A DNA stretch of 64,000 bases. It comes from Mycobacterium angelicum. GTDB taxonomy: Bacteria > Actinomycetota > Actinomycetes > Mycobacteriales > Mycobacteriaceae. Shown here piece after piece: positions 26,445-37,213 of the stretch. Made by a program: the position numbers and the translations under genes. The stretch's first letter is position 1, and the number at the start of each line of letters is the position of its first letter. The notes below the pieces were generated by a model. It did no database searches. It was not told the DNA's origin and saw nothing but the letters and a program-made list of their open reading frames with translations. The stretch lies in the NCBI RefSeq assembly GCF_002086155.1, contig NZ_MVHE01000011.1, positions 62,001-126,000 of the forward strand. Reading direction: 5' to 3'.

Positions 26445-27487
26445 TGCGTATCGGGGTCGCGCTCGACTACTCCGGTGGATTCCACGAAGCCGTCGAGCGC
26501 GTCGTCGAACTCGAGAAATCCGGCATCGACATCGCCGTGGTGGCCGAAGCGTATTCCTACGACGCGATCAGCCAGTTGGGGTATCTGGCGGCCAAGACAA
26601 CCCGCGTCGAGTTGGCCTCCGGTGTGCTTCCCATCTACATCCGCACGCCCTCGCTGCTGGCGATGACCGCCGCGGGTCTGGATTTCGTCTCCGGCGGGCG
26701 ATTCCATCTCGGGATTGGCACCTCCGGACCGCAGGTCATGGAGGGGTTCCACGGTGTGGAGTTCGACGCCCCGCTGGGCCGGACCCGCGAAGTCGTGGAG
26801 ATCTGCCGGCAGGTGTGGCGTCGCGAACGGGTGCGCTACGACGGCAAGCACTACCAGATCCCGCTGCCGCCAGATCGCGGGACAGGGTTGGGCAAAGCGC
26901 TGCAACTCATCAATCATCCGGTGCGCCAACGTATTCCGATATCGATAGCGGCGCTGGGCCCCAAGAACGTCGAGCTGACCGCGGAGATCGCCGAGGGCTG
27001 GCAGCCGGCCTTCTTCTACCCGGATAAGGCCGGGATGGTGTGGGGCGAGGCGCTGGCGGCCGGCGCCGCCAAACGCGATGCCGCGCTGGGTTCGCTGGAC
27101 GTGATGGTGGGCACGTCGCTGGCCATCGGCGAGGGCGTCGAGGACCGGCTGGCATGGACCAAACCGCAGCTGGCCCTCTACCTCGGCGGGATGGGCGCCG
27201 AGGGCCGCAACTTCTACCACAGCTTGGCCACCCGGTACGGGTTCGGCGCTGTCGCTGATCGGATTCAGAAGCTCTACCTTTCCGGCCGCAAGCGTGAGGC
27301 CATCGAGACGGTGCCCGACGAGTTGGTGCGCGGCATGTCGCTGATCGGCCCACGCGGGTTCATAGCCGACCGGCTGGCCGCGTACGCCGAGGCGGGTGTG
27401 ACCACGCTGTTGGTCAGGCCGGTCACCGCTGATGGCGGCGAGGCTGTGCGGTATGTCGAGGAGCTGCTGGCGCTGCGGACCTGCTGA
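26444..27487 (+). CDS. LLM-class F420-dependent oxidoreductase
   Basis: The 347-residue protein has the luciferase-like monooxygenase barrel: MRIGVALDYSGGF, VAEAYSYDAISQLGYLAAKT, SGVLPIYIRTPSLLAMTA, GGRFHLGIGTSGPQVMEG, and VEICRQVWRRERV. The GIGTSGPQV segment is the type seen in F420-binding members of mycobacteria. It is translationally coupled to the pseudo-hydrolase and converges with the next gene with 4 bases between stops. Substrate unknown. Confidence 0.87.
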   Translation: MRIGVALDYSGGFHEAVERVVELEKSGIDIAVVAEAYSYDAISQLGYLAAKTTRVELASGVLPIYIRTPSLLAMTAAGLDFVSGGRFHLGIGTSGPQVMEGFHGVEFDAPLGRTREVVEICRQVWRRERVRYDGKHYQIPLPPDRGTGLGKALQLINHPVRQRIPISIAALGPKNVELTAEIAEGWQPAFFYPDKAGMVWGEALAAGAAKRDAALGSLDVMVGTSLAIGEGVEDRLAWTKPQLALYLGGMGAEGRNFYHSLATRYGFGAVADRIQKLYLSGRKREAIETVPDELVRGMSLIGPRGFIADRLAAYAEAGVTTLLVRPVTADGGEAVRYVEELLALRTC

Positions 27488-27491
27488 CCCG

Positions 27492-28850
27492 TCATTGCCC
27501 CGCCTTGGGAAGTTCATCCGCGGCGATCTCACACGGAGTCGATCCCTTGACCGGAGGATCCGGCTGGCCCGGCTGGGCGACCGGCAGCGGTTCGGCGGCC
27601 GGCGGCTCAGCGGCCGGCACCTCGCCTGTCGGCGGCGGCTCGGCAACCCGCGGCACGGCGACGCCGGCGGCCTGCTCAGCCGGCTGGGGTTCGTCGGCAG
27701 CAGCCTCCTCTACCTTGTCCGCCTTTGCTGCCTTCTCACCCGGCTCCGGCTCGTCGGCCCCCTCTTCGTTCGGGTCGTCATCGGCGATCTCTTCGTTGAA
27801 GGGATCCCCGGCGAACTCGTCGCCCGCTGAACCCAGCGCGCCGCCCATCGCGTCCACGATCCGGCCGGCAAGCGCCCCAAGCCCACCGAGTCCATTGAGC
27901 CCACTGGGGCCCCCGAGTCCACTGGGGCCCCCGAGCCCACTGGTGCCCCCGATCCCACCCAAGCCACCACCATCGGCCGGCACCGCAGATGTCGTGCCAA
28001 GCGGCGGCGCCATCGCCGCCGCAGGATCCGGCGGCAGGGCCGGCGACACTGCGGCGGGTGCCGGCGACACTGCGGCGGGTGCAATGGCCGCGGGCCTGGC
28101 AGCTGTCGCGGCCGCAGGATTTTGCGGGAGATAGGCCAACGTCGCCGTCGGCCCCAAGGGTTGTCGCATGGGTCCCAGATCTCCGGGAATCTCGAAGTAT
28201 CCGCGCGACGCGGTGGCCATCCGATCGATGACCATGTCATAGGCCGCCGCAACCGCGGCCCGCGCCGACCGCATGAAGGCGAGCCAGTCATCGCGAACGT
28301 CGTTGTCCACGTAGGGCTTTACCTGTTGGCGAAGAACTTCTTCAGCCGCCGGCCGATCGCCCACGCCGCTCGTCACCGTGTCGGCCGCGGCCAGCCACAC
28401 CGGCCGCTGCGCCACCGTACGGTCGTCGATGGCGATGGCCGTCGCGACCTTTGAATCGACCAGCTGCCACAGGTTGTCTCGCAGCGACTCGCAGCGCTGG
28501 GCCGCCGCGCGGATTTCGGTGGCCACCTCATTTGCCGCGTCGCAATGCCGTTGCAGAAAGCGAACCGCGGCCTCGGCGCCCGGACCCGTCCATGCGGACG
28601 TCAGCTCGGTGATCTGGGCACGCTGCAGCCGCAGCGCTTCGGTGACCGCGACACCCGCTGCCCGTAGCTGGGCACAGTCGCCGTCGAGCGCGCGCAGATC
28701 GAGTCCGTCCTCGCTCTCGTAGCAGTCGCGGACTTCGAGGTCGGGAGCCGCGATCCCGGCCTGTTGGCAAGCCCGCACATATCTCTCTGTGTGGTCGACG
28801 GCAGGCCGGCCCTCAGCGAGGCGCTCGGCGACATCCAACCGATCCGCCAT
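27492..28850 (-). CDS. Ala/Pro-rich protein with WXG-like helical N-terminus, probable type VII secretion-associated
   Basis: The 452-residue protein has a helical N-terminal half (about residues 1-230) with a WxG-like turn AWTGPGAEAAVRFLQRHCD near residue 90. A long low-complexity region follows: Ala/Pro segments, a LGGPSG tandem run (about 300-330) and an acidic Glu/Pro/Ala tail. No signal peptide or membrane helix is evident. It starts 2 bases after the EspC-like gene stop, and both precede glmM and the ESX-4 locus. The pairing of a short EspC-like protein with a longer helical partner resembles espC/espA. It matches my memory of Rv3439c. Function unknown. Confidence 0.72.
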   Translation of the reverse strand: MADRLDVAERLAEGRPAVDHTERYVRACQQAGIAAPDLEVRDCYESEDGLDLRALDGDCAQLRAAGVAVTEALRLQRAQITELTSAWTGPGAEAAVRFLQRHCDAANEVATEIRAAAQRCESLRDNLWQLVDSKVATAIAIDDRTVAQRPVWLAAADTVTSGVGDRPAAEEVLRQQVKPYVDNDVRDDWLAFMRSARAAVAAAYDMVIDRMATASRGYFEIPGDLGPMRQPLGPTATLAYLPQNPAAATAARPAAIAPAAVSPAPAAVSPALPPDPAAAMAPPLGTTSAVPADGGGLGGIGGTSGLGGPSGLGGPSGLNGLGGLGALAGRIVDAMGGALGSAGDEFAGDPFNEEIADDDPNEEGADEPEPGEKAAKADKVEEAAADEPQPAEQAAGVAVPRVAEPPPTGEVPAAEPPAAEPLPVAQPGQPDPPVKGSTPCEIAADELPKAGQ

Positions 28851-28852
28851 GA

Positions 28853-29155
28853 TCAGGCGATCCGCGCCGCGGCATACCGGTCGGCGTCGGCATAGCGGTC
28901 GGCGCCGGTTCGCAGCGCTATCGCGATCTCAACGGCGGCGCGCGACCATCGCGACAACTCGTCTGTCAACCGGTCCATCCCGGCGCGCAACGCGTCGCCG
29001 CGCGCGGTGTGCGCTCGGCCGGCCCGGGGCCCGTCGAAAGTCAGCCTGGCCAAGTGGTCGGCTACCGCGTTGTCGATAAGTTCGGCGGCGGTGTTGAACC
29101 GGTCGGCAACCGCGTACACCGCCACCCCGTCGATACTGGCGCTATCGGATCTCAT
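28853..29155 (-). CDS. EspC-like (DUF2580) type VII secretion target candidate
   Basis: This 100-residue all-helical protein resembles the EspC/DUF2580 family: FNTAAELIDNAVADHLARLTF, ALRAGMDRLTDELSRWSRAA, VEIAIALRTGADRYADADRY. Near the C-terminus it has Y-A-D-A-D, matching the YxxxD/E general signal of type VII substrates. The central WXG turn is not evident; FDGPRAGRAHT occupies it. It is cotranscribed with the larger Ala/Pro-rich gene. Secretion is inference from the motif and context. Confidence 0.65.
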   Translation of the reverse strand: MRSDSASIDGVAVYAVADRFNTAAELIDNAVADHLARLTFDGPRAGRAHTARGDALRAGMDRLTDELSRWSRAAVEIAIALRTGADRYADADRYAAARIA

Positions 29156-29203
29156 ACCTACTTCGACGCCGCATACGGCGTCGAGGTTCCGGCTTTTCGC
29201 CGA

Positions 29204-30541
29204 TCAGCGCGCGGCGCTCACCGCGTCCGCAACCGTAGTGGCCAACCGGTGGGCGACGTCCTCGTCGGCCGCTTCCACCATCACCCGGATCATGGGCTCG
29301 GTTCCCGAGGGGCGCAACAAGATTCGGCCGGTGTCACCCAGCTCCGCCTCGGCCTCGTCGACCGCCGTCTGGACCGTCGGCGCCACGGCGGCGGTGGCCT
29401 TGTCGGCGACCTCGACGTTGATCAGCACCTGGGGCAGCGTCTGCATTGCCGAGGCCAGCGTGGCCAGCGACGAACCGGTCTGCACCATGCGCGTCATCAA
29501 CCGCAGCCCGGTCACGATTCCGTCGCCGGTCGAGCCCAGCGCCGGCATCACGATGTGGCCGGATTGCTCGCCACCCAGGCTGTAATCGCCGGCCCGCAAC
29601 TCCTCCAGCACATAGCGGTCGCCGACACCGGTGGTGCGCACCGAGACACCGGCCGAGCGCATGGCCAGGTGCAGGCCGAGGTTGCTCATCACCGTGGTCA
29701 CCAACGTGTCGGAGACCAGCTCGCCGGCGTCTTTCATGGCCAGCGCAAGGACCACCATGATCGCGTCGCCGTCGACGAGCTCGCCGTCGGCGTCGACGGC
29801 CAGGCAGCGGTCGGCGTCGCCGTCATGCGCGAGTCCGAGATCGGCTCGGTGAGCGAGCACGGCGGCGCGCAGCGGGTCCAGGTGCGTCGATCCGCAACCG
29901 TCGTTGATGTTCAAGCCGTTGGGGTCGGCGTTTATCGCGATCACCCGGGCACCTGCCGCGCGGTAGGCGGCCGGGGCCACCCATGACGCCGCGCCATGGG
30001 CGCAATCGACAACCACCGTCAGACCCTCGAGCCGGTTGGTGCTGGCCTTGCTCACTTGACGCAGGTAGCGCTCGGCGGCGTCCTCGGCGTCGACGACGCG
30101 GCCGATATCCGCGCCGATCGGACGCAGCCCGGGTCCGGCCGCAACCAAGTCCTCAATCTGGTCCTCGGTGTCGTCGTCGAGCTTGTGGCCGCCGGGACCG
30201 AAGATTTTGATGCCGTTGTCGGGCATCGGGTTGTGCGACGCCGAAATCATGATCCCGAAGTCCGCGTCATAGGCGCCGGTCAGATACGCCACCGCGGGCG
30301 TCGGCAGCACGCCGACCCGCAACGCGTCAACGCCTTCGCTGGTCAGGCCGGCAATCACGGCGGCCTCCAGCATTTCTCCGCTGGCCCGCGGGTCGCGGCC
30401 GATGACGGCGACCCGCCGGCCGGGAGCGCCCGAGTTTGTCAGATGCCGCGCGGCCGCGGCGCCCAGCGCCAGGGCCAACTCCGCGGTCAACTCACGATTG
30501 GCGACCCCGCGGACACCGTCGGTGCCGAATAGTCGACCCAT
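29204..30541 (-). CDS. glmM: Phosphoglucosamine mutase
   Basis: The 445-residue enzyme starts [15 protein letters not shown] and has the phosphoserine loop [17 protein letters not shown] (about residues 98-114), the metal loop [11 protein letters not shown], and [15 protein letters not shown] for phosphate binding. It converts glucosamine-6-phosphate to glucosamine-1-phosphate after GlmS. I choose the ATG at 30541, with GAAAGG nine bases upstream, over an ATG at 30583. It lies downstream of rplM-rpsI as in other mycobacteria. Confidence 0.97.
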   Translation of the reverse strand: MGRLFGTDGVRGVANRELTAELALALGAAAARHLTNSGAPGRRVAVIGRDPRASGEMLEAAVIAGLTSEGVDALRVGVLPTPAVAYLTGAYDADFGIMISASHNPMPDNGIKIFGPGGHKLDDDTEDQIEDLVAAGPGLRPIGADIGRVVDAEDAAERYLRQVSKASTNRLEGLTVVVDCAHGAASWVAPAAYRAAGARVIAINADPNGLNINDGCGSTHLDPLRAAVLAHRADLGLAHDGDADRCLAVDADGELVDGDAIMVVLALAMKDAGELVSDTLVTTVMSNLGLHLAMRSAGVSVRTTGVGDRYVLEELRAGDYSLGGEQSGHIVMPALGSTGDGIVTGLRLMTRMVQTGSSLATLASAMQTLPQVLINVEVADKATAAVAPTVQTAVDEAEAELGDTGRILLRPSGTEPMIRVMVEAADEDVAHRLATTVADAVSAAR

Positions 30542-30580
30542 ACGGACAAACCTTTCACAGTTGACAGCCGTGCACATACC

Positions 30581-30661
30581 CACTTTTGGCCGCGAGCCTG
30601 CAAATTAGCCGCTCGACACGCCGATGCGTCGATATAGCCGCAGGCTCGCGGCCCAAAAGTG
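30581..30661. repeat. Long inverted repeat between rpsI and glmM
   Basis: A 21-base left arm at 30581-30601 (begins CACTTTTGGCC) is the reverse complement of 30640-30661 except for one extra C in the right arm. A 38-base loop separates them. It starts 3 bases after the rpsI stop, so on the reverse strand it can fold as an rpsI terminator-like hairpin or an mRNA processing structure in front of glmM. The size and symmetry also fit a small palindromic repeat element. Confidence 0.75.
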
Positions 30662-30664
30662 ATA

Positions 30665-31123
30665 TCAGCGCTTGCTGTACTGAGGCGCCTTGCGGGCCTT
30701 CTTCAGGCCGTACTTCTTGCGCTCGGTGGCCCGCGGGTCGCGGGTGAGGAAGCCGGCCTTCTTCAGGGCCGGCCGGTCCTCGGGCTGCGCCAGAATCAAC
30801 GCCCGGGCGATTCCCAGGCGCAACGCGCCGGCCTGGCCGGACGGCCCGCCGCCATGCAGAAGAGCGAAGATGTCGAAGCTCTCCACCCGGTCGACGGTGA
30901 CCAGCGGCGCCTTGATCAGCTGCTGGTGCACCTTGTTGGGGAAGTAGTCCTCCAGGCTGCGGCCGTTGAGGTCGAACTTGCCGGTGCCGGGCACCAGCCG
31001 AACCCGCACCACGGCTTCTTTGCGCCGGCCGACGGTCTGGATGGGCCGCTCCAGCACGAATGAATCGCTGTGCGTGGCGGCCGGGGCGGCCGGGGCCTCT
31101 AACGTCTCTTGGGTTTCGGTCAT
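30665..31123 (-). CDS. rpsI: 30S ribosomal protein S9
   Basis: The 152-residue product has [22 protein letters not shown] sequence ([18 protein letters not shown]), [19 protein letters not shown] and ends in [15 protein letters not shown], whose last Arg reaches the P-site tRNA. An acidic/Ala-rich N-terminal extension of about 25 residues is usual in mycobacteria. Its start overlaps the rplM stop by 4 bases. Confidence 0.98.
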   Translation of the reverse strand: MTETQETLEAPAAPAATHSDSFVLERPIQTVGRRKEAVVRVRLVPGTGKFDLNGRSLEDYFPNKVHQQLIKAPLVTVDRVESFDIFALLHGGGPSGQAGALRLGIARALILAQPEDRPALKKAGFLTRDPRATERKKYGLKKARKAPQYSKR

Positions 31124-31563
31124 TGCGCTACCTGCTTGATCTCGAAGGGCACCGGCTGCTGTGCAGTGTGTGGATGCTCCGGACCGGCGTACACGCGAAG
31201 CTTCTTCTGAATCTGACGGCTGAGCTTGTTCTTGGGCAGCATGCCGACGATCGCCTTCTCCACCACGCGGTCGGGGTGCTTTTGCATCAGCTCGCCGATG
31301 CTGCGCTTGTGCAGGCCGCCGGGATACCCCGAGTGGCTGTAAGCCATCTTGCTGCGCAGTTTGTCGCCGCTGATGGCGACCTTGTCGGCGTTGATGACGA
31401 TGACGAAGTCGCCGCCATCGACATTGGGTGCGAACGTCGGCTTGTGCTTACCGCGCAGCAGGTTTGCAGCTGCGACGGCAAGGCGGCCAAGCACCACGTC
31501 CGTGGCGTCGATGACATACCACGACCTCGTGGTGTCACCCGCCTTGGGCGCGTATGTAGGCAC
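31120..31563 (-). CDS. rplM: 50S ribosomal protein L13
   Basis: The 147-residue product ([20 protein letters not shown]…, …[19 protein letters not shown]…, …PFEIKQVAQ) is L13 along its full length. I use the GTG at 31563, which gives the same length as the M. tuberculosis protein; further in-frame starts up to 31707 add unrelated sequence. It forms an operon with rpsI. Confidence 0.97.
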   Translation of the reverse strand: MPTYAPKAGDTTRSWYVIDATDVVLGRLAVAAANLLRGKHKPTFAPNVDGGDFVIVINADKVAISGDKLRSKMAYSHSGYPGGLHKRSIGELMQKHPDRVVEKAIVGMLPKNKLSRQIQKKLRVYAGPEHPHTAQQPVPFEIKQVAQ

Positions 31564-31726
31564 AGCGCTTACCACACTTTCTCTCGGGTGAATCCCGGTG
31601 ACCCGGGTGCCGGTCAGGCGTGAACGGTGGGGCTGGTCTCGGCGACCGACATTGACCCGAGGCCCCGGCGTACCCGCACGCCAACCGAGCAGCTTACCGA
31701 CGCGCATCCCCGCAGGTCAAAATGAC

Positions 31727-31766
31727 TGTGCGGTCCCGGCGGCTCTCCTTCCGCCGGGACCGCACA
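31727..31766. terminator. Strong hairpin between rplM and esxT
   Basis: Arms TGTGCGGTCCCGGCGG (31727-31742) and CCGCCGGGACCGCACA (31751-31766) pair perfectly over 16 bases with an 8-base loop. It lies 14 bases past the esxT stop, so it probably ends the reverse-strand esxU-esxT transcript before the rplM promoter. No clear U tract follows on that strand. Confidence 0.75.
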
Positions 31767-31780
31767 GAGTCTCATCGCCG

Positions 31781-32083
31781 CTACCGCGCCCAGGTGCCGG
31801 CGGCCCGGCGATCAGCCTCGGCCACGTCGGCGGCGCCGTCACGGACCGCATTGCCCAGGTCGACCAGTATTTCGTTGAGTGCGGTCGCCGCTTGATGCCA
31901 CTTCTGCTGCTCGGCCTGGTAGGCGGCCGCCGCCTCGCGGGTCCACAGTTGCTGCAGCGGCGCGATGTGTGACCTCAGCTCCTCGAGCGCGGCATTGAAG
32001 CGTGCCGATGTGGTGTGAATCTCCTGACGGACGGAGTATTCGATGGCATCGAAGTCGTATGACAGCACCGGGTCTGTGTTCAT
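31781..32083 (-). CDS. esxT: ESX-4 WXG100 protein EsxT
   Basis: The 100-residue helical-hairpin protein has the CFP-10/ESAT-6 layout with turn QLWTREAAAAYQAEQQKW at about residues 45-62. The turn is W-T-R rather than W-x-G, so the glycine sits in the partner EsxU. It is highly similar to EsxT of M. tuberculosis as I remember it. The two form the secreted or structural heterodimer of ESX-4. It follows esxU by 15 bases. Confidence 0.96.
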   Translation of the reverse strand: MNTDPVLSYDFDAIEYSVRQEIHTTSARFNAALEELRSHIAPLQQLWTREAAAAYQAEQQKWHQAATALNEILVDLGNAVRDGAADVAEADRRAAGTWAR

Positions 32084-32098
32084 AGGTCCCTCCTCCTC

Positions 32099-32407
32099 TT
32101 ACAGATCTCCGCCGGCGGCCGCGATGTGGTGTGCATGATCCTGGCCGGCCTCCCGCAGCACGGCCTCGTTATGCCGAATGGTCTCGGCGATCGCATGCAG
32201 GACGTGGTAGAGCCGCATCGACTCGGCGTTCCAGCGATCGACCACGTCCTTGAAACGCACGGCCGCAAGCCCGCCCCACGCCGACGGCGGAACGGCGCCC
32301 ATCCGGCCGATGAATGCCTGCAACATCGCCCGGATCTCCTCGTTGCGGCTGTCGGTAGTGGCCGCGACCGAGCGCATCAGATCGAAATCGGTGCTCAGTG
32401 TGCTCAT
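32099..32407 (-). CDS. esxU: ESX-4 WXG100 protein EsxU
   Basis: The 102-residue protein carries the canonical turn [18 protein letters not shown] at about residues 45-62 between two helices. I start at the ATG at 32407 ([16 protein letters not shown]); the frame extends upstream to 32563 but the extra residues are unlike the family. It precedes esxT in the same transcript and is followed upstream by the ESX-4 secretion genes, consistent with ESX-4, the ancestral type VII system. Confidence 0.95.
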   Translation of the reverse strand: MSTLSTDFDLMRSVAATTDSRNEEIRAMLQAFIGRMGAVPPSAWGGLAAVRFKDVVDRWNAESMRLYHVLHAIAETIRHNEAVLREAGQDHAHHIAAAGGDL

Positions 32408-32459
32408 ACCAACTACGACGGCAGCGAATGGCCCTGGGTTCCACCCAATTTCCTGGATT

Positions 32460-33647
32460 TCACGCCAGCGCATGCGCCGACCGCACCGCCTGTTCACAGG
32501 CATCGCGTACGGCATCCAATGCGGTGGGTCTGCTCTGACATCCGATGCTGATCCGGACCCCACCGTCGAGCAGCACCGTCCACCGCACGTCGTGGCCGGT
32601 GCGCACTTCGCGATAGGTCACCGCGGTCCGGCCGGCGCTGATGCCGCTGGCGTTGAAGTCGACGAATACGCCGGCGGGTTCGGCGTCGATGGCCCGCTTC
32701 AGTCGTTCTGCGGTTGCGGCCAGCGTTTCCTCGGCTACCGCCGATTGCGTTACGTGCAGCGCCACCTCGGGGTCCGACGGCGAGGTGACCTGCACCCGCG
32801 CCGAACCCGGCCCGGACACCACGCGCTCGGTCGGCCAGTTCGCGGGGATGGTGAGTGCCACCCGGCCCTCGACCAGAGAGGTCGTCGCTTCCAGGGCGGT
32901 CACCCGGTGCGGCTCAAGCGCAGGCACCCTCAGCGCGGCCAGCATCACGACTATCAAGCCGGTGCCGACGGCGGCGAACCGCCCGACCGCCCGGGGACGC
33001 AGCCGGGGAACAGGCGGGGCCGCGACAGGCGTGCAAGACGCTGCCAGCCGGGCCAGCCGGGACTCGTCGATCAGCACCGCGGTACGGCCGCCCTGGCACA
33101 CCGCGTCGGCGATCAACCTGGCCAGTTCCGGCGCAGCGGCGACGGTTCCCGGTCCGTCGATCAACACCATCCCGCGAGGCGGTCCGGCGATAGCGCCAGC
33201 CACCTCTTCGGCAACCAGCCGCGGCTCCCCCACGCGCGCTATGCCGACGGCTTTCTCGCCCCCGACCAGCACCAATTGCCCGGCGATCTCCACCACCACC
33301 GCCGCGGTGTCCGGCGAAGCCTGTCCCAGTAGCCACGAGCGAGGCCGCACCACCACATCGCCGGGCAAGGTCTGCGCCGCGGCCGTTACCACGGACATGC
33401 GTCGGCCCGACCACCACGACGGATACACCACGACCACGCCGTCGCAGTGCTCACACACCACCGACCTCAGCGCGGCCGACCACAGCGAATCGACGGCGAC
33501 GGGGCGTTGATTCACCAGCGCCACCGCGTCGTCTATCGCACCCAGCGCGCCCGACACCAACTCGGCATCGCCGATATCGCTTGTGGGGCAACATAATCGG
33601 CGGATGGCCCCAGGACCCGCCTCGATCACGGCGCGATGTGTGTTCAC
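32460..33647 (-). CDS. Type VII secretion-associated membrane protein (Rv3446c-like)
   Basis: The 395-residue product has an N-terminal half (about 1-180) with an ASKHA-like look ([34 protein letters not shown]), one membrane helix near residue 220 ([20 protein letters not shown]) and a C-terminal extracytoplasmic domain of about 150 residues. This matches the ESX-4-linked gene between eccC4 and esxU in mycobacteria. The GTG start overlaps the eccC4 stop (GTGA). Its role is unknown. Confidence 0.85.
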   Translation of the reverse strand: MNTHRAVIEAGPGAIRRLCCPTSDIGDAELVSGALGAIDDAVALVNQRPVAVDSLWSAALRSVVCEHCDGVVVVYPSWWSGRRMSVVTAAAQTLPGDVVVRPRSWLLGQASPDTAAVVVEIAGQLVLVGGEKAVGIARVGEPRLVAEEVAGAIAGPPRGMVLIDGPGTVAAAPELARLIADAVCQGGRTAVLIDESRLARLAASCTPVAAPPVPRLRPRAVGRFAAVGTGLIVVMLAALRVPALEPHRVTALEATTSLVEGRVALTIPANWPTERVVSGPGSARVQVTSPSDPEVALHVTQSAVAEETLAATAERLKRAIDAEPAGVFVDFNASGISAGRTAVTYREVRTGHDVRWTVLLDGGVRISIGCQSRPTALDAVRDACEQAVRSAHALA

Positions 33648-36600
33648 GGACTCCAGGCCACCTGCACCACCTGCTCGTCGCCGGGCCGGGCGATCAGAAT
33701 CCCGCGGCCCGGCGGCAGCGGTAGCGCGGGCCGGCTGCCGAACAGGGTGCCCTCCTCGGGGCGCCCACTCATCATCAGCGCCATGCAACCGAAGTCACGC
33801 AGACCCGCGAGCAGCGGCTCGAACATGGCCCGCGCCGCACCCCCACTGCGCCGGGCCACAATGACATGCAAGCCGAGATCCCGTGCGTGCGGCAGATATT
33901 CAAGCAGGCCAAGTAGCGGGTTACCGGACGAGGTGGCGACCAAGTCGTAGTCGTCCACTACGAGATGGACATCCGGGCCGGTCCACCAGGAATGCGCACG
34001 CAATTGGGACTGGGTCACATGTGGCGGCGGCATCCTTTCGCCCAACAGATCGAGCAGATCCGGCAATAGCGCACCGAGCGACGCCGGCGACACGGCATAG
34101 CCACCGACATGTTCGGACTCGACGGCACCCAGTAGAGTCCGGCGGAAGTCCACGATCAGCAGCCGGGCCTGTTGCGGAGTCCTGGTCCGCGCGATCTCAC
34201 GACACAGCATTCGCAGGGTTGCGGTCTTTCCGCACTCGTTGTCACCGAGCACCAGCAGATGCGGCTGGCACTCGAAATCGACTGCAATCGAGCGCAATCG
34301 ACGCTCTTCGAGGCCAAGCAGAACGCACCCGCCCTGTTCCTCACCCGCTTGGCGGATGACGGATCCTGCGTCTACCTGCGCGGGCAGCAATGGTATGGGT
34401 GGCGCCGCCGTGTCGCCGCGCCGGATTGGCGATTCCATCTCAGGCAGGGCGACGTGCATGTGCAGCCCGTCTCGGGTAAGGCCCCGGCCCGGCCGGTCGC
34501 GCGGAACGTGGAGAGCCTGCCTACGGTCCAACTCGGAATCCGCTGGGTCGCCGAGACGTAACTCGATGCGCGAGCCGATCTGATCTTTCAGCGACGGTCT
34601 GATTTCGGCCCAGCGCGAGGCCGACAACACCACGTGTATGCCGAACGAAAGTCCTTGCGCGGCAAGGGCAGTAATCGACTCCTCAAGTTGTTCGAAGTCA
34701 TGCCGCAGGGTAGCCCAACCGTCGATGACGAGAAACACGTGGGCAAGCGAGTCGACCCGCTTCTCGGACACGGAATCTTCTCGTGATCGCAACACGGATT
34801 CCAATTCGGCAATCATGCGGCACACCAGCTGTGGCTCGGCCCGGCCGGCGACGGCGCCCACATGGGGCAACTCGCGCAGCACGGCCAGTGCGCCGCCGCC
34901 GAAATCCAAGCAGTAGAACTGCACCTGGCCGGGATCGTGGGTTGCGGCCAGCGCCGTGATCAGCGTGCACAACGTCGTTGACTTTCCCGACCGGGGCGCT
35001 CCCACCACCGCGACATTGCCCGCGGCTCCGGACAACTCGACGACCAACGGCACCCGGCACTGATCGAACGGCCGGTCGACGATGCCGATCGGGGCCACCA
35101 ACTCACCCGCAGTCGCGGCGTCCAGCAGTGTGTCCAATGGTGGTCCGCCGGCCAGCGGCGGCAGCCAGACTTGGTGCGCGGGCGGCCCGTGGCCCGACAG
35201 CCGATCCAGAACCGCGTGCAAGAGGCTCGGCGCAGCAACCACATCCGCGCGACTCAACCCATCCGCACGAGTGAACGACCGCACTGCGGTGTCTTCGGGC
35301 GGCTGGACCATCAGCGGTCCGGACACGAATGCCGTCTGAAACCGGACCAGCTCTGCGGTGGCGGTACGCAGAAATCCCGCGCCCGGCGTATTCGGCAGCT
35401 CGTAGCCGTCGAGCGTACCCAGGACAGTGCGTGACTCGGCCGCCGACAATGTCTTCAGACATATCCGATAAGACAGGTGGGCCTCCAGCCCGCGCAGCCG
35501 GCCCTCGTCGAGCCGCTGACTTGCCAGCAGCAAGTGCATTCCCAGCGACCGCCCGAGTCGGCCGATCGCCACGAAGGTGTCCGCGAAATCCGGGTGCTGA
35601 CTGAGCAGTTCGGAAAACTCGTCGACGATGATGAACAACGTTGGCAGTGCGGTCAATTGCGCGCCGCCGCGACGCGCTCGCTCGTAGGTCGCAACGCTGA
35701 CGAAGTTTCCCGCCGCCCGCAGCAGCTGCTGACGACGATTCATCTCACCGGCCAGCGCGTCGCGCATGCGGGCTACAAGCGGCGCCTCGTCGGCGAGGTT
35801 GGTGATAACGGCGGCTACGTGCGGGGCTCGTGCCAGGTCCAGAAACGTTGCGCCACCTTTGAAGTCGACCAGCAGCAGGTTGAGCACCTCCGGGGAGTTT
35901 CGCGCCATCATGCCCAATGCAATGGTGCGCAGCAGCTCCGACTTGCCTGACCCCGTCGCACCCACACAGAGTCCGTGCGGACCCATGCCCTGCTCGGCGG
36001 ATTCCTTGATGTCCAGCTCCACGGGTGTGCCGTCGGGTGTGTATCCGATCGGCACACGCAGGCGGTGACGGTGATCCTGACCGTGCCACAGCCGGTGCGG
36101 GTCGAAGCCGGTGACTTCATCGATGTCCAGCAGGCTTGGCCAGCCGCAACCTGCACCGCGCCGGGGCTTTTGGTGCGCGGCCAAGCGGCGCGCACACACC
36201 GTCGCCTCGGCAAGTCCCAGGCAATCCGGGTTCGGCAATATCAGCTCGCGCCCATCGCATCTGACCGCGATCGGCCCGCGGCCGGCACCCACCCGCAGCG
36301 TGACCGCATCTGCCATCGGGGCCGCGGCGCCGTCCACGATCATCACCACATGCGTGGCGTCTTGGACCTGGTTGTGCGGCAACCATTTCAGCCAATCCCA
36401 GTCAGCCCGGTTCGCCTCGCCGACAGCGGCGGTGATCCGCACTTGGTCCGGGGGGTGCCATACGGCCAGTTGGCAGACCATGGCGCGGAGCAGCCCCCGA
36501 ACCCGGCCCACCTCGCCGTCGAGCGTTATGGTCCCGGCTTGCCACAGCGGTATCGAGACGGGCGCGTCGGCAAGCGCCGCGTGCGCGCGCAGAAAGCGCT

Positions 36601-37174
36601 GCAGTGCCGCACGGTTGACCGGATCCACGCGGCGCTCCGGCGGGATCTGCGGGGCCACCAAAGGCGTTGCAAGCGACACACTTCCGAGTCCAACGCGGAT
36701 ACGTCCGAAGTCCGGGCCGGTCGGCCGCCGCTCCCACATCCGCGAGCCGCCCACTATGGTCCACAGGGTTTCCGGATCTGGATGAGCCCGGTGTAGCGAC
36801 AAGCGTTGCGCCGCGGCTGTTTCGGTAACGGTGTCGCGCAGGCGGCTCAGGTAGGCAAGGTAATCGCCACGGGCAGATCCGATCTCAGCACCCCGGTTAC
36901 GCCCTCGTCCGGTCACCCCGGTCGCAACCGCCGAGACCGCCATCAGCAGTGGAAACGCCAGGAAGAGCGGATTGCGGGCGATGGGGGACCCGGACAGTGC
37001 CGCCGCGGCCATGACGCCCAGTCCCGCAACGGATATGAGCACCGGCACCGCCCGCGCCATGAGTCCCGACGTCGCCGATGCCGGCACCTCGGGTGGCGCG
37101 GCAATCTCGATGGCGGTGTTCACAGTTGGGCGACGGTAAACAGCCCGGCATCGAGCCGCAAGTCGCTTGTGCAC
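33644..37174 (-). CDS. eccC4: ESX-4 FtsK/SpoIIIE-type ATPase EccC4
   Basis: The 1,176-residue ATPase has two N-terminal membrane helices (about 40-90) and three nucleotide-binding domains. P-loops are GATGSGKS (about 405-412), GAPRSGKS (about 725-732) and GDNECGKT (about 977-984), with Walker B strands [16 protein letters not shown] and VHLVVDDY. It is the motor that recognises WXG100 substrates and drives export through EccB/D/E. Unlike ESX-1, where EccC is split, this is one chain. The start is uncertain: GTGs at 37174 and 37123 both lack a clear ribosome binding site. It is divergent from eccD4. Confidence 0.96.
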   Translation of the reverse strand: MHKRLAARCRAVYRRPTVNTAIEIAAPPEVPASATSGLMARAVPVLISVAGLGVMAAAALSGSPIARNPLFLAFPLLMAVSAVATGVTGRGRNRGAEIGSARGDYLAYLSRLRDTVTETAAAQRLSLHRAHPDPETLWTIVGGSRMWERRPTGPDFGRIRVGLGSVSLATPLVAPQIPPERRVDPVNRAALQRFLRAHAALADAPVSIPLWQAGTITLDGEVGRVRGLLRAMVCQLAVWHPPDQVRITAAVGEANRADWDWLKWLPHNQVQDATHVVMIVDGAAAPMADAVTLRVGAGRGPIAVRCDGRELILPNPDCLGLAEATVCARRLAAHQKPRRGAGCGWPSLLDIDEVTGFDPHRLWHGQDHRHRLRVPIGYTPDGTPVELDIKESAEQGMGPHGLCVGATGSGKSELLRTIALGMMARNSPEVLNLLLVDFKGGATFLDLARAPHVAAVITNLADEAPLVARMRDALAGEMNRRQQLLRAAGNFVSVATYERARRGGAQLTALPTLFIIVDEFSELLSQHPDFADTFVAIGRLGRSLGMHLLLASQRLDEGRLRGLEAHLSYRICLKTLSAAESRTVLGTLDGYELPNTPGAGFLRTATAELVRFQTAFVSGPLMVQPPEDTAVRSFTRADGLSRADVVAAPSLLHAVLDRLSGHGPPAHQVWLPPLAGGPPLDTLLDAATAGELVAPIGIVDRPFDQCRVPLVVELSGAAGNVAVVGAPRSGKSTTLCTLITALAATHDPGQVQFYCLDFGGGALAVLRELPHVGAVAGRAEPQLVCRMIAELESVLRSREDSVSEKRVDSLAHVFLVIDGWATLRHDFEQLEESITALAAQGLSFGIHVVLSASRWAEIRPSLKDQIGSRIELRLGDPADSELDRRQALHVPRDRPGRGLTRDGLHMHVALPEMESPIRRGDTAAPPIPLLPAQVDAGSVIRQAGEEQGGCVLLGLEERRLRSIAVDFECQPHLLVLGDNECGKTATLRMLCREIARTRTPQQARLLIVDFRRTLLGAVESEHVGGYAVSPASLGALLPDLLDLLGERMPPPHVTQSQLRAHSWWTGPDVHLVVDDYDLVATSSGNPLLGLLEYLPHARDLGLHVIVARRSGGAARAMFEPLLAGLRDFGCMALMMSGRPEEGTLFGSRPALPLPPGRGILIARPGDEQVVQVAWSP

Positions 37175-37213
37175 AGGCGAATACCGGCCGGAGGAGAACT
37201 GGTTAACGTCCCA

